From: Nitrospirota bacterium
Lineage (GTDB): Bacteria; Nitrospirota; Thermodesulfovibrionia; Thermodesulfovibrionales; UBA9159
Length of the DNA stretch: 64,000 bases
Assembly: GCA_021790195.1 (NCBI GenBank)
Contig: JAJYIF010000015.1
Span: 23,852 to 87,851 of the forward strand
Direction: 5' to 3'
This document shows positions 36,901 to 45,175 of the stretch, in pieces (the first letter of the stretch is position 1; each line of letters begins with the position of its first letter). The notes beneath the pieces are model-generated. The model saw only the letters and a program-made list of their open reading frames with translations, was not told the DNA's origin and ran no database searches. A program made the translations under genes and the position numbers.

Positions 36901-37373
36901 GGCTTGCGATTCGGTATTCGAGCGCCTCGGACCTTATAGCGGCCAACCCCAATGGAATAGGCATACAGAAAGTCGTCACCTACGACAGTCTGAACGGAGT
37001 GTTCATAGAATCTCCGCCAAACGACGTGGCGCTTTCTAAGGGCATGGGGATCGGCCTCTACGCTTCAGGCGGCGGCGTCTTGGATATCGGCGACAGCGGC
37101 GAGACTTCGTCCTATACACTGATGCCGGGCCTTAATTACATCGGCATGCTTACGCCTCCCAGCGGATACACGGCTTATGCTCTGCTTCAGTCAGTAGGCC
37201 TTGACAATATCCAGAGCGTGCGGAGGTTCAACAACCAGACAGGATTGTGGGAAACTGCGGCCGTCAGAGTAACTTCGTCGGGCAAGGAGGCGGTCGGCGT
37301 CAATTTCGTCATACGTCAGGGAGACGGTCTGATCATCACGATGGTAAACAGGGTGGACCAGTGGAAGCCTTAA
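33966..37373 (+). CDS. Exported protein with Ig-like domains and TolB-like beta-propeller
   Basis: The 1135-residue protein begins with a signal peptide (to about SWAVC). Residues about 25-400 are DUF11/CARDB-like beta sandwiches, about 440-530 an OmpL/Ig-like domain with TPPVTTLVYNGPYEG, about 550-650 a FlgD-like Ig domain (SWDGKDKNGVLVPAGVYTARL). Residues about 670-960 contain at least six repeats of WQD-R-NG-WDIY-YDLS type, a TolB/WD40-like propeller. The C-terminal part (about 965-1135) is a further beta domain. It is probably secreted or on the cell surface and overlaps the following rhodanese gene by 13 bp. Binding partner unknown. Confidence 0.85.
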   Translation: MKLKVWSSLFILMLLLAPSISWAVCSTVSIQIPQQLTLERIAFDAKMVITNNVPDKDLTNIRVDLNIKDTDGNDKSGLFYTRVVSATNVGAVDGTGTVAAATTGEIHWLIIPSPGAGGSDPAGVLYWVGATLTYTVGGNNETVSVNPDKITVEPQAQLILDYFMPYEVIGDNPFTSQVEPPQPFPLAVRVANVGYGTANKLKIDSAQPKIVDNKQGLLVDFRLLGASVNDSAVSPSLTVDIGTLASSQIATAYWEMISTLSGHFIGFDVTFSHASDLGGELTSIIKQTNAYYLVHRVRVNLPGRDNRLDFLADTVNSPDHLPNKIFESEIPNGSTNIDDSVSPVTVVAVTSAPSPPTPQQPNVTMQVATGDSGWVYARLPDPAMGLLKLQDVVRSDGVHLDPNNFWIAEGFDSNYQQTFTLNLLDYRMDGSAPGTYTLVYAQPVQDTIPPVTTLVYNGPYEGTNPVYITPDTKIIFTATDNPGGSGVASVLKKLVGADTDFVPAFPMSITNPGNAELDYYSIDRAGNKEVVRTTYFYVVSAAPNIVSFQAVPATFTPRAPAGVAATRSMNFTMTATSDISNLQSTIDIATGATFAEANIVKTIQTAVVSGVQASVSWDGKDKNGVLVPAGVYTARLRVTDGLDGGATSHTSSSDVTVTVSDWFKGNALDPNLSAAQMYPKVSGTKVVWQDQRNGNWNIYLKDVTGGSSTAITNTASDHMRPSISGNIIVWQDNRNGDWDIYGYDLSKGQEFVICNDPGNQEMPVISGDWVAWQDDRAGNWDIYAYNLSTQEKIQVTNHERDQMHPAISGNTLVWEDYRNGLGDVYEYDLISRIETRYTFGIYNKTFPAISGNTIAWTDQRNNQRDIYFSTPSTSEMRVTYGTGDHSQSAVSNNIIVYTDYETGANAPNLAFYDITTGAGEKLTTDTSGHEAPALDAGVLAWQDNRDGVFQIYWANFNIEELPIQAVIKPGFNLVAVGDRLAIRYSSASDLIAANPNGIGIQKVVTYDSLNGVFIESPPNDVALSKGMGIGLYASGGGVLDIGDSGETSSYTLMPGLNYIGMLTPPSGYTAYALLQSVGLDNIQSVRRFNNQTGLWETAAVRVTSSGKEAVGVNFVIRQGDGLIITMVNRVDQWKP

Positions 37374-38209
37374 GGGACTCCAAAATAAAGTCTTCGCCGA
37401 AAAGGCCTGCTTCCGGGGCCCTAAGATGTTTTGCGTTCATTGCCGCATTTGTTCTTCTTATCCCGGTTGCGGCTCTTTCTTCAGACGGAATCGGCTGGAA
37501 GTGGATAGAGGGAGGATCGGTGCGGAATATGCTCAAGGAAGGCAGCGCCCTGTGGCTGATAGACCTCAGAGGCTCAAGCGCATACGATTCGGAGCATATC
37601 GAGGGTTCGGTCAATATCCCGGCCTCTTTCCTGCAGCACAGGGGATTACCGAGGAACAAGACGATTGTGCTTGTGGACGATTATCTCGGGCAAAGAATTT
37701 CGCGGGAGGCAGCGGATGAGCTTGTCAAAGAGGGATATGAGAAGGTGTATGTCCTCAATGGGGGCATAGTCCTCTGGAGGCTTGAGGGATTCCCCGTGGT
37801 TGAGAAAAAGCCCGTGGTCAGGGGAGTTACCCGGGATGAGCTCAAGTGGGCGATCGAAAACAACATAGCATTAAGGATACTCGACCTCAGAGACGTTCCC
37901 GAGAGGGAAAAAGAAAAGATGCCAAACAGCGAGGGTGTCCCGGGAAAGGACATAGCCGAGAGGGCGGGCAAACTGAAAGCAATGATAAAGAAATCGGAGG
38001 GCGGCAGCCTTTCTGAAAGATTAAAGAAGCATGAGACGATCATCCTTTTGACTTCGGCCTCCGTTGACGCAGCTTCTGTTGCCGTAAAAATAGCCCGCGA
38101 AGTCAAGGAAGACGTCAGATACCTTATCGGAGGATACGCCGTGTTTGCCGGCAACGACAAGAAGCCGGCTGGGCTGAAAGGGAGCTGCCCGACATGTCCG
38201 GGGAAATAA
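37361..38209 (+). CDS. Exported tandem rhodanese-like protein without catalytic cysteine
   Basis: The gene overlaps the propeller gene by 13 bp with a GTG start (37361), chosen because the next 40 residues form a signal peptide (ALRCFAFIAAFVLLIPVAALSS). Residues about 45-140 are a rhodanese domain (WLIDLRGSSAYDSEHIEGSVNIP), but where the active cysteine should stand the sequence is IVLVDDYLGQR: aspartates replace it. A second, more diverged rhodanese-like domain follows (LRILDLRDVPEREKEKMPN to LIGGYAVFAG). The C-terminus CPTCPGK adds a Cys pair. It therefore probably binds proteins rather than transferring sulfur. The frame opens earlier but that part overlaps the propeller gene. Confidence 0.75.
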   Translation: MEALRDSKIKSSPKRPASGALRCFAFIAAFVLLIPVAALSSDGIGWKWIEGGSVRNMLKEGSALWLIDLRGSSAYDSEHIEGSVNIPASFLQHRGLPRNKTIVLVDDYLGQRISREAADELVKEGYEKVYVLNGGIVLWRLEGFPVVEKKPVVRGVTRDELKWAIENNIALRILDLRDVPEREKEKMPNSEGVPGKDIAERAGKLKAMIKKSEGGSLSERLKKHETIILLTSASVDAASVAVKIAREVKEDVRYLIGGYAVFAGNDKKPAGLKGSCPTCPGK

Positions 38210-38217
38210 GGAAAGAA

Positions 38218-39252
38218 ATGAACATTAAACCACAGAGACACAGGGTCACAGAGAAAAGCAAAGGGACTTATTATAATCGTTTGAAAGAAACAGCGTTTAC
38301 CCTCTGTGTCTCAGTGCCTCTGTGGTTATTCTTGCTTCTGGGATTTTCTGCAGAGACTTTTGCAGTCCCTGACACAAACAGCGTCCGGATAACCGACGTT
38401 ACTCCATGCTCTTTCTCGGTGGTCTGGATGACCGATATCGCCGCTCAGCCTTCAGTGGAGGTTTATTCCGACAGCGCAATGACGAATCAGATCACGGATA
38501 CGGTTTCTATTACGCCCATGCCTGCAGCGAGTCAGGGTACAGTCCAGGCGGCGACTAACAAAGGGATAATGAAGGTAATGGTCTCGGGACTGAGCGCATC
38601 AACCAATTACTATGTAAGGACCGTGACCACGGATCCTTCGAATCCTTCGAACATAGCCTACTCGCCCCTGTATCAGGTTGTGACGGCATCGGCAGTCGTT
38701 CCTTATAACTATTCAAGCGGCCCGGCGGCCGGGTTCTCCAATGACCTTGTCCCCTTTTCGGTCTACATACGGCCTTCTGATACGGATGCAACACCGGGGC
38801 TCGGCGATCTTATAGTCCTGCAGACCGACGGCTCTCCCTATCCGGTCAGTGCCTTTGTCGGCGAGGGTATTGCAGCGCCCGAAGGCATTGCGGACCTGAA
38901 CAACCTCTTTGGAAGTGACGGCCTGAGCCGTAATCTCATAGGAGGAGAGAGAATAATTCTCATGGTCTACAGGGGAGCCGGACTGCTCGCGCTCACTCAT
39001 TACAGAAGGGTCCCCCAGAACGGAAATATGGTCTATGTAGCCGAGCCTGCCAAAGGCTTTTTCGCCGATATAAATCTTGACGGCAATGTGGACGATCAGG
39101 ATTTTGCCCTGTTCAAGAGCCAATACGGGACATCCGCCGATGACGCCAATTATAATCCCGACTTCAATTTTGTGGACGATCCCGGAGGCAAGGTTGACGC
39201 CAGGTCTTTCTCAAAATTCTCAAGCGAATACGGAAAGACAAATGTCCAGTAA
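38218..39252 (+). CDS. Exported FN3 protein with C-terminal dockerin-like domain
   Basis: This 344-residue protein has a signal peptide whose charged part and hydrophobic core are both encoded by a dispersed palindromic repeat (38227-38327). Residues about 50-145 form a fibronectin-III-like domain (VRITDVTPCSFSVVWMTD, then LSASTNYYVRTVTTDPSN). The C-terminus from residue 284 is a dockerin-like pair of EF-hand loops: DINLDGNVDDQD, ideal for calcium, and a second, looser copy DFNFVDDPGGKVDARSF, each followed by an F-helix ending YG. A dockerin normally docks onto a cohesin; a cohesin is found in the very next gene. Start at 38218 has GGAAAG upstream; an earlier ATG at 38194 overlaps the rhodanese gene. 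Confidence 0.8.
   Translation: MNIKPQRHRVTEKSKGTYYNRLKETAFTLCVSVPLWLFLLLGFSAETFAVPDTNSVRITDVTPCSFSVVWMTDIAAQPSVEVYSDSAMTNQITDTVSITPMPAASQGTVQAATNKGIMKVMVSGLSASTNYYVRTVTTDPSNPSNIAYSPLYQVVTASAVVPYNYSSGPAAGFSNDLVPFSVYIRPSDTDATPGLGDLIVLQTDGSPYPVSAFVGEGIAAPEGIADLNNLFGSDGLSRNLIGGERIILMVYRGAGLLALTHYRRVPQNGNMVYVAEPAKGFFADINLDGNVDDQDFALFKSQYGTSADDANYNPDFNFVDDPGGKVDARSFSKFSSEYGKTNVQ
38227..38327 (+). repeat. Palindromic repeat encoding a signal peptide (copy 1)
   Basis: Left arm AAACCACAGAGACACAGGG and right arm CCCTCTGTGTCTCAGTGCC plus TCTGTGGTT form a long imperfect inverted repeat with a 50-base loop. In frame, the left arm encodes KPQRHRV and the right arm LCVSVPLW. Confidence 0.85.
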
Positions 39253-39267
39253 GAAACGGGAAAAGGC

Positions 39268-42200
39268 ATGAAGATTAAACCACAGAGGCACAGAGACGCT
39301 GAGCAAAAAAGAGTGAAATCTTTGATGAAGAACGTATTGGTTTATTCTTTTGCTTTTCTCTGTGTCTCCGTGTCTCTGTGGTTCCTGACCGAGAGCTTGT
39401 CCCATGCTGCGGACATAAAGGTGGTCCCCTCTTCAGCGCAGGTGACCCCGGGAGGGACCTTCTATATAGATGTAGTTGTGGACAATATCCCTTCCGGAGG
39501 CCTCGGGGCAATACAATTCAGGTTGAACGTAAACGCGCAGGGATCTTCTGTCGTCTCTGTTTCCGACACCGGTCAGGCGACCTCGGACGCCGTATCAGTG
39601 GCAAGCCCCTTATTGATAGGGCCTCCGACCTCAAGCCGCTCCGGGATAGGCGATTTCTTCTGGAACGCGGCAGGCCCAAATGGTATTCTCGCCATCGACA
39701 ACGAGCAGTTCAATAACGGCTCCGCCCTGTTCACCTTTGGTCATACGAGCGGCGCTATCCTTCCCCAGGGCGGCGGCACAGTGGCGAGGTTCCTCTGCGC
39801 CGTCGGCGCCGGCGTTGTGGCCGACAAGATAGACATCGCTCTTTCGGACGTCATGCTTCTTAACGCTGGGACCGAATATCCCCTTGACAGCAATACGGGC
39901 GCCTCGGTGGAGCTCAGATGCATGGCAGCGGTCCCAAGCCTGCTTGGCCTTTCTCAGGTGGACGCGCAGGCCGCCCTCCAGGGGGCAAACCTGCTTTTGG
40001 GAAACGTATCGGAGATAGACAACCACAACGGAGCGTATGCGCTTAATAAAGTCCTTTCGCAATCAGTTGCGCCGGGGACATCCGTGCTCTGCGGGACTGC
40101 CGTCGATCTTGTCATAAACACGCCGCCGCTCGATGTGACAAACGCCTCGGCGGTGGACAAGGCCGCAGATGAAAACGGCACGGTAGTGCTGTCATGGACT
40201 CCCTCGTCTTCCTCTGATGCCGCAGGGTACCGGGTATATCTCGCATCCGGTTCTCAAACTCTCCTTAAGGAGATCGACAGTCCCCTCGCCGCCGGAGCTG
40301 AAGTAACAGGCCTTCCGATCGGGCAGCTGTGTCAACTGAGGATCGCGGCCCTGGACGTTTTCGGCAATGAAAGCGGCGGCGTTGTTGTCTCGGCTACTCC
40401 GGTGGATAGTGTGCCGCCCAGGGTCACAATCGGCGGCGTAACCCAGGGGGCCATTTATCCCTCAGACGTGCAGCCTACGGTCACCGTCGAGGACGCCAAT
40501 CTCACAAGCAAACAGATCACGCTGAACGGAGCTCCGTACGATCTCACGATTGTCAGCGCCTGCGGCAATTATGCGCTCAAGGTGGTCGCAAGCGACATCT
40601 CGGGAAACACTACGACGAAGGAAGTGGATTTTATCATCGACAAGACGCCTCCTGCCCTTACCATATCGACCCTCTCCGACGGCAGCCGGACGAACGACCA
40701 GACATTGAACATATCGGGGACCGTGACGGACGACACAGGCGTTCAGCAGCTTACGATCAACGGGACTGTCGTACCGGTAAACCCCGACGGCAGTTTCAGC
40801 TATAAGATGGATTTCTGCGAGGAGGCTACTGTGAGTGTGACCGCGACCGACCTCGTCGGCAATGAGGCCACTGACACCAGGATGATCAATTTCTACCCGG
40901 GCGGACCGGCAATCACAATATCCTCTCCGGCCGACAACATGGAGACAAAACAGCCGACGATTAATGTTACAGGCGCTGTGGACGAACGGACTACAGTCAC
41001 TGTAGCGATAAACGGCGGGGCCCCGGTCCCTGCAACTATGGACGGGACCGGCTTCACCTTGTCGGTAACCCTCCTTAACGGGATCAACACGATCGAGGTG
41101 ACGGCGACGGATCTTTCCGGCAATGCCTCATCGATGAAAAGGACGGTTACCTTTGACAGTCTCAAGCCTGAGCTTTCCCTCACCTCGCCTTCCCGGGACC
41201 TCAGGACAAACCAGGCAAATCAGATCATAACCGGAGAGGTTGACCCCTCGGTGACGGCCGTCACAATAACAATGGACGGCAATACCTATACGCCGGCTGT
41301 AACAGGCGGCGCATTCTCGCAGCCCGTCACCTTTGTAACGGAAAAGACCTACCAGATAAACATAACAGCGGCGGACCAGTCGGGAAATCAGACAATGGTA
41401 CAGAGAAACATTGTCTACGATGCCACGGCGCCGACAGTCACGCTGGATTCTATATCTAGCCTTACAGATAAGAACACTCAGGTGCTGACCGGGACCGTGG
41501 AATGCGGGGCGAAGGTGACTGTTGCGTGTCCCCCGACGACCGTAGTCGCGGTAACCTATCCCTCGGCCACAACATGGACTGCAAGCCTGAGCAACCTCCC
41601 GGAGGGAGATGATGCGATAGAGGTTACGGCAACGGACGAGGCAGGCAACTCAACGGCTGCTGACACAAAGCTGCTTGTGGACCTGACACCGCCGGCTGTT
41701 TCCATCTCAAAACCCGTAGCAGGAGCTTTTTATGGCGCTAGCGTGGACTTCATCGCCTTTGCAACAGACGCCTTGTCCGGCGTGGGCAACGCGGAATACC
41801 AGATCGACGGCGGGGATTGGCAACCCCTTTCCGTCTCGGACCCCTCAACCGGAGAGTACACGACGACCTGGACTGCCTCCATTGAAGGGCCGCACACGAT
41901 AGGCTTCAGGGCCACCGACAATGCCGGCAACACAAGCGCGCCTGCCTCGGCAAGCTTTGTCGTTGACCTCACCCCTCCCGTGACGTCAGCATCCGCGGGC
42001 AACCCTTCTTATCAAAACGGGACTTCGATGTTTATCTCTGGAGCTACACCTATCACCCTCACAGCGGCTGATTCTGGAAACTACGCCTCCGGCGTCGATC
42101 ACTCCGAATACAGGCTCGACAGTGAAACGACATGGACAAGGTACGCTGCTTCGCTCAACCTTAGCAGTTACGGAGACGGAACGCACGCCCTCTATTACAG

Positions 42201-45141
42201 GTCGGCAGACAATGTCGGCAATCTGGAGGCCGAAAGAACATTGACAGTTGTGCTTGACGCAACACCACCCGTAAGCAGCATCACCATAGGGACACCGCAA
42301 TATCAGGCGAGCAACAACCTTTATATAAGCGCCGGTACTCAGATCACCATAACTGCCTCTGACTCAGGCAGCGGCGTGCAGAAGACCGAGTATTCTGTGG
42401 ATGGAGGCGTATACACGGCGTACTCCGGTCCCTTTACTCTGTCCTCTTATCCGGACGGGCAGCATGTCATCAAATACAGGTCAACCGACAACGTCATGAA
42501 TGTCGAGCCAGATAAGACACTTACGGTCACACTTGACACAACTCCTCCAGTAAGCAGAGCCACCGTGGGTACGCCGCAGTATTCGGCGAACAACAACCTT
42601 TATATAAGCGGCAACACGCAGATTACCGTAACGGCCTCTGACCCAGGCAGCGGAGTGCAGAAGACCGAGTATTCTGTGGATGGAGGCGCGTATACGACTT
42701 ACTCCGGTCCTTTCACTCTGGCTTCTTATCCCGATGGACAGCACACTATCAAGTACCGCTCAACGGATAATGTCCTTAATGTGGAACCGGACAAAACGCT
42801 CACGGTTACCCTCGACACAACACCTCCTGTGACAACAGGGTCAGCCGGCAATCCTCTTTACCAGATTGGAACATCGGTGTTCGTCTCCGCGGTTACTCCC
42901 ATAACACTTGCGGCAGTGGACCCCGGGAATTACGCTTCCGGCGTCGATCACTCCGAATACAGGGTCGATAGTGAAACGACATGGGTCAGATACACCGGTC
43001 CGTTTACCCTCAGCAGTTACAGCGACGGAGCGCACACCATCCATTACAGGTCCGTCGACAATGTCGGCAATCTGGAATCTGAAAAGACCTTGACGGTTAT
43101 ACTTGATGCAACACCGCCAGTAAGCACCATCTCAGTGGGGGCGCCGCAATACCAGTCGAACACAAACCTTTATATAAGTGGTAGCACACCGATTATCATA
43201 ACTGCCACAGACTCAGGCAGCGGGGTGAGGGCAATTGAGTATTCTGTGGATGGAGGCGCGTATACGACTTACTTCGGTCCCTTCACGCTGTCCTCTTATC
43301 CTGATGGCCAGCATGTAATCAAATACAGGTCGACCGACAACGTCCTGAACGTGGAAGCTGATAAGTCGCTTACGGTCATACTTGACTCAACTCCGCCTGT
43401 AAGCAGCGTCTCAGTAGGAACACCGCAATATTCGGCGAACACCAACCTTTTCATAGGCGCCGCTACTCAGATAACCGTAACTGCCACGGATTCCGGCAGC
43501 GGCGTGCAGAAGATTGAGTATTCTGTGGACGGAGCCGCGTATGCGACCTATTCTGATCCCTTTACTTTGGCCTCTTATCCAGACGGACAGCATGTCATCA
43601 AATACAGGTCAACCGATAACGTTCTGAACGTTGAAACTGATAAGATGCTTACGGTTATTTTCGACAAGACTCCTCCCGTTACCACAATCTCGGCAAGCGA
43701 TCCATTGACGCCGGGTGTCACCAATACCGTGTCGCCGAACACAGTGTTCTATCTCGCTGCGACAGACAACCTCTCGGGAGTGAAGAGCATCCTGTATCAG
43801 ATCGACGGAGGAGGATGGAACACTTATACTACTGGATTTACACTTTCAAGTGCAGGTCCCCACGTCATAGGGTATAAGGCAGTTGACAACGTCGGAAACG
43901 AAGAGACAGAAAATGATATCACAGTTGATTTAATCGTTATAACCCTTTCGAAGGAAGTCTCAAACGATCCCGTTGTGCTTGCCGGGGCGTGGGGATCGAG
44001 TCCTTCCGTGCAGACAGCCATAACAAATCTCACTGCGATACTATCCGCGTCAGGGATCAGTTACTACATACCGCAGACGGATGATGAATTCAGGAACGCC
44101 CTTAGAAGCGGCAGGTATAACACATATGTCCTGGTCGATTTCAATGAAACAGGGCTGGTCGACGAAGTAAGGGAAGCCGTCAATTACGGGGACGGGCTTG
44201 TCTTTATAAAGACCTTGCCTGACACAATCCCTTCGCTTCAGGACGCCTTTGGAGTGAATTTCAGCGGGATGAGCACCAACGCGAACCTGGTTGTGGATTT
44301 CCCGGCAAGCCAGGTCTTCCCGGCTATGACTCTTCAAAGCACCGGCAAGGCTGTAAAGACCACAATTACATCTTCGTCGGCAGCAAGTCTTGGAACTGTC
44401 GCGGACAAGCACAACTCATATCCCGTGGTTGTTTCGAATCAGTACGGAAGGGGCAAGGTGATTCTCTTTGCCTTTGACCTTCTGAACTCAGGAGATCAGA
44501 ATGAGGTGTCGTGGCTGATAACGAATTCTGTCAATTATGTCGCTCCGCTCGGACGTTTCACAAGGGCGCTTGGAGACGAGCCTATAAGGATAACCCTCAA
44601 GAACTCCTCAGAATCCGCCGATATAAAGGTCGCGGAGACGATACCTTTAAACGCCGTCGCAGATACGATCAACCCGACTGCCACCCAGAGCGGCAATACA
44701 ATCCAGTGGCAGTTGTCTTTGGGCGCCGGCGAGAAGACGAATCTCGGTTATTGGCTGCTGCTTCCGGACATTGCAGGGGCATATGAGGCCGATACGGAAC
44801 TCAGATACAGAAATCAGGGCGATTACAGGCTCTATGGCGATTATAGCCTCACCATGAACGTTGGGATAAATTCTGTTGGTCTCCTGAATCAGATCATAAC
44901 CGACTTGCAGGCACTTTCTGTCTCAGGCAGCGACGCCTCGCATGTTGTCAATGCCATAAAGGACATCGACCTGATAACGGATTATGCAGGGATCACCAAG
45001 ACGGACGCTCAGGTCAATATCACTGACATCCTGAACGCCCTTGGCGAGCTTGGAAAGGTCTCGGTTGATGTTTCTGGCGTAAGGATAGAACTTGATGAGT
45101 TGTTGAAGATATGGGAGACAAAATGGTATTTGGGAAAATGA
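39268..45141 (+). CDS. Giant exported protein: cohesin, PASTA-like, FN3 and tandem Ig-like repeats
   Basis: The 1957-residue product starts with a repeat-encoded signal peptide (to about SHAA). Residues about 49-210 are a cohesin domain (IKVVPSSAQVTPGGTFYIDV, with GAIQFRLN and ALFTFGH). About 215-285 is PASTA-like (VPSLLGLSQVDAQAALQGAN to INTP), about 290-385 FN3. From about 385 to 900 come Ig-like modules, then seven repeats of a chitobiase C-terminal-like module (TPPV...SGVDHSEYR/EYSVDGG...DGQHVIKYRSTDNV) to about 1560. The end (about 1560-1957) has a flavodoxin/glutaminase-like segment (LAGAWGSSPSVQTAI to GRGKVILFAFDLL) and helical tail. It is probably a surface scaffold. A 16-bp gap precedes it after the dockerin gene. 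Confidence 0.85.
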   Translation: MKIKPQRHRDAEQKRVKSLMKNVLVYSFAFLCVSVSLWFLTESLSHAADIKVVPSSAQVTPGGTFYIDVVVDNIPSGGLGAIQFRLNVNAQGSSVVSVSDTGQATSDAVSVASPLLIGPPTSSRSGIGDFFWNAAGPNGILAIDNEQFNNGSALFTFGHTSGAILPQGGGTVARFLCAVGAGVVADKIDIALSDVMLLNAGTEYPLDSNTGASVELRCMAAVPSLLGLSQVDAQAALQGANLLLGNVSEIDNHNGAYALNKVLSQSVAPGTSVLCGTAVDLVINTPPLDVTNASAVDKAADENGTVVLSWTPSSSSDAAGYRVYLASGSQTLLKEIDSPLAAGAEVTGLPIGQLCQLRIAALDVFGNESGGVVVSATPVDSVPPRVTIGGVTQGAIYPSDVQPTVTVEDANLTSKQITLNGAPYDLTIVSACGNYALKVVASDISGNTTTKEVDFIIDKTPPALTISTLSDGSRTNDQTLNISGTVTDDTGVQQLTINGTVVPVNPDGSFSYKMDFCEEATVSVTATDLVGNEATDTRMINFYPGGPAITISSPADNMETKQPTINVTGAVDERTTVTVAINGGAPVPATMDGTGFTLSVTLLNGINTIEVTATDLSGNASSMKRTVTFDSLKPELSLTSPSRDLRTNQANQIITGEVDPSVTAVTITMDGNTYTPAVTGGAFSQPVTFVTEKTYQINITAADQSGNQTMVQRNIVYDATAPTVTLDSISSLTDKNTQVLTGTVECGAKVTVACPPTTVVAVTYPSATTWTASLSNLPEGDDAIEVTATDEAGNSTAADTKLLVDLTPPAVSISKPVAGAFYGASVDFIAFATDALSGVGNAEYQIDGGDWQPLSVSDPSTGEYTTTWTASIEGPHTIGFRATDNAGNTSAPASASFVVDLTPPVTSASAGNPSYQNGTSMFISGATPITLTAADSGNYASGVDHSEYRLDSETTWTRYAASLNLSSYGDGTHALYYRSADNVGNLEAERTLTVVLDATPPVSSITIGTPQYQASNNLYISAGTQITITASDSGSGVQKTEYSVDGGVYTAYSGPFTLSSYPDGQHVIKYRSTDNVMNVEPDKTLTVTLDTTPPVSRATVGTPQYSANNNLYISGNTQITVTASDPGSGVQKTEYSVDGGAYTTYSGPFTLASYPDGQHTIKYRSTDNVLNVEPDKTLTVTLDTTPPVTTGSAGNPLYQIGTSVFVSAVTPITLAAVDPGNYASGVDHSEYRVDSETTWVRYTGPFTLSSYSDGAHTIHYRSVDNVGNLESEKTLTVILDATPPVSTISVGAPQYQSNTNLYISGSTPIIITATDSGSGVRAIEYSVDGGAYTTYFGPFTLSSYPDGQHVIKYRSTDNVLNVEADKSLTVILDSTPPVSSVSVGTPQYSANTNLFIGAATQITVTATDSGSGVQKIEYSVDGAAYATYSDPFTLASYPDGQHVIKYRSTDNVLNVETDKMLTVIFDKTPPVTTISASDPLTPGVTNTVSPNTVFYLAATDNLSGVKSILYQIDGGGWNTYTTGFTLSSAGPHVIGYKAVDNVGNEETENDITVDLIVITLSKEVSNDPVVLAGAWGSSPSVQTAITNLTAILSASGISYYIPQTDDEFRNALRSGRYNTYVLVDFNETGLVDEVREAVNYGDGLVFIKTLPDTIPSLQDAFGVNFSGMSTNANLVVDFPASQVFPAMTLQSTGKAVKTTITSSSAASLGTVADKHNSYPVVVSNQYGRGKVILFAFDLLNSGDQNEVSWLITNSVNYVAPLGRFTRALGDEPIRITLKNSSESADIKVAETIPLNAVADTINPTATQSGNTIQWQLSLGAGEKTNLGYWLLLPDIAGAYEADTELRYRNQGDYRLYGDYSLTMNVGINSVGLLNQIITDLQALSVSGSDASHVVNAIKDIDLITDYAGITKTDAQVNITDILNALGELGKVSVDVSGVRIELDELLKIWETKWYLGK
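39277..39383 (+). repeat. Palindromic repeat encoding a signal peptide (copy 2)
   Basis: Left arm AAACCACAGAGGCACAGAGA and right arm TCTCTGTGTCTCCGTGTC plus TCTGTGGTT, loop about 60 bases. It encodes KPQRHRD on the left and LCVSVSLWF on the right, nearly the same as copy 1. Confidence 0.88.
41971..43668 (+). repeat. Higher-order tandem repeat, two 849-bp A-B-B units
   Basis: Six modules start at 41971, 42262, 42541, 42820, 43111 and 43390, with lengths 291, 279, 279, 291, 279 and 279. The 291-bp A type carries GNYASGVDHSEYR; the 279-bp B type carries SGSGVQKTEYSVDGG or close. Hence A-B-B was duplicated as a block of exactly 849 bp. A seventh, diverged module starts at 43669. Confidence 0.88.
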
Positions 45142-45175
45142 GCAATAGCAATGCATTGAACAGGAGGTAAGAACT

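Noticed and set aside
37247..37360. Upstream extension of the rhodanese gene
   Set aside because: It lies fully inside the propeller gene, has no signal-like sequence, and GTG at 37361 gives a normal signal peptide.
41971..43668. Regular repeats considered as a CRISPR array
   Set aside because: Units are 279-291 bp, wholly coding and without unique spacers of 30-40 bp.
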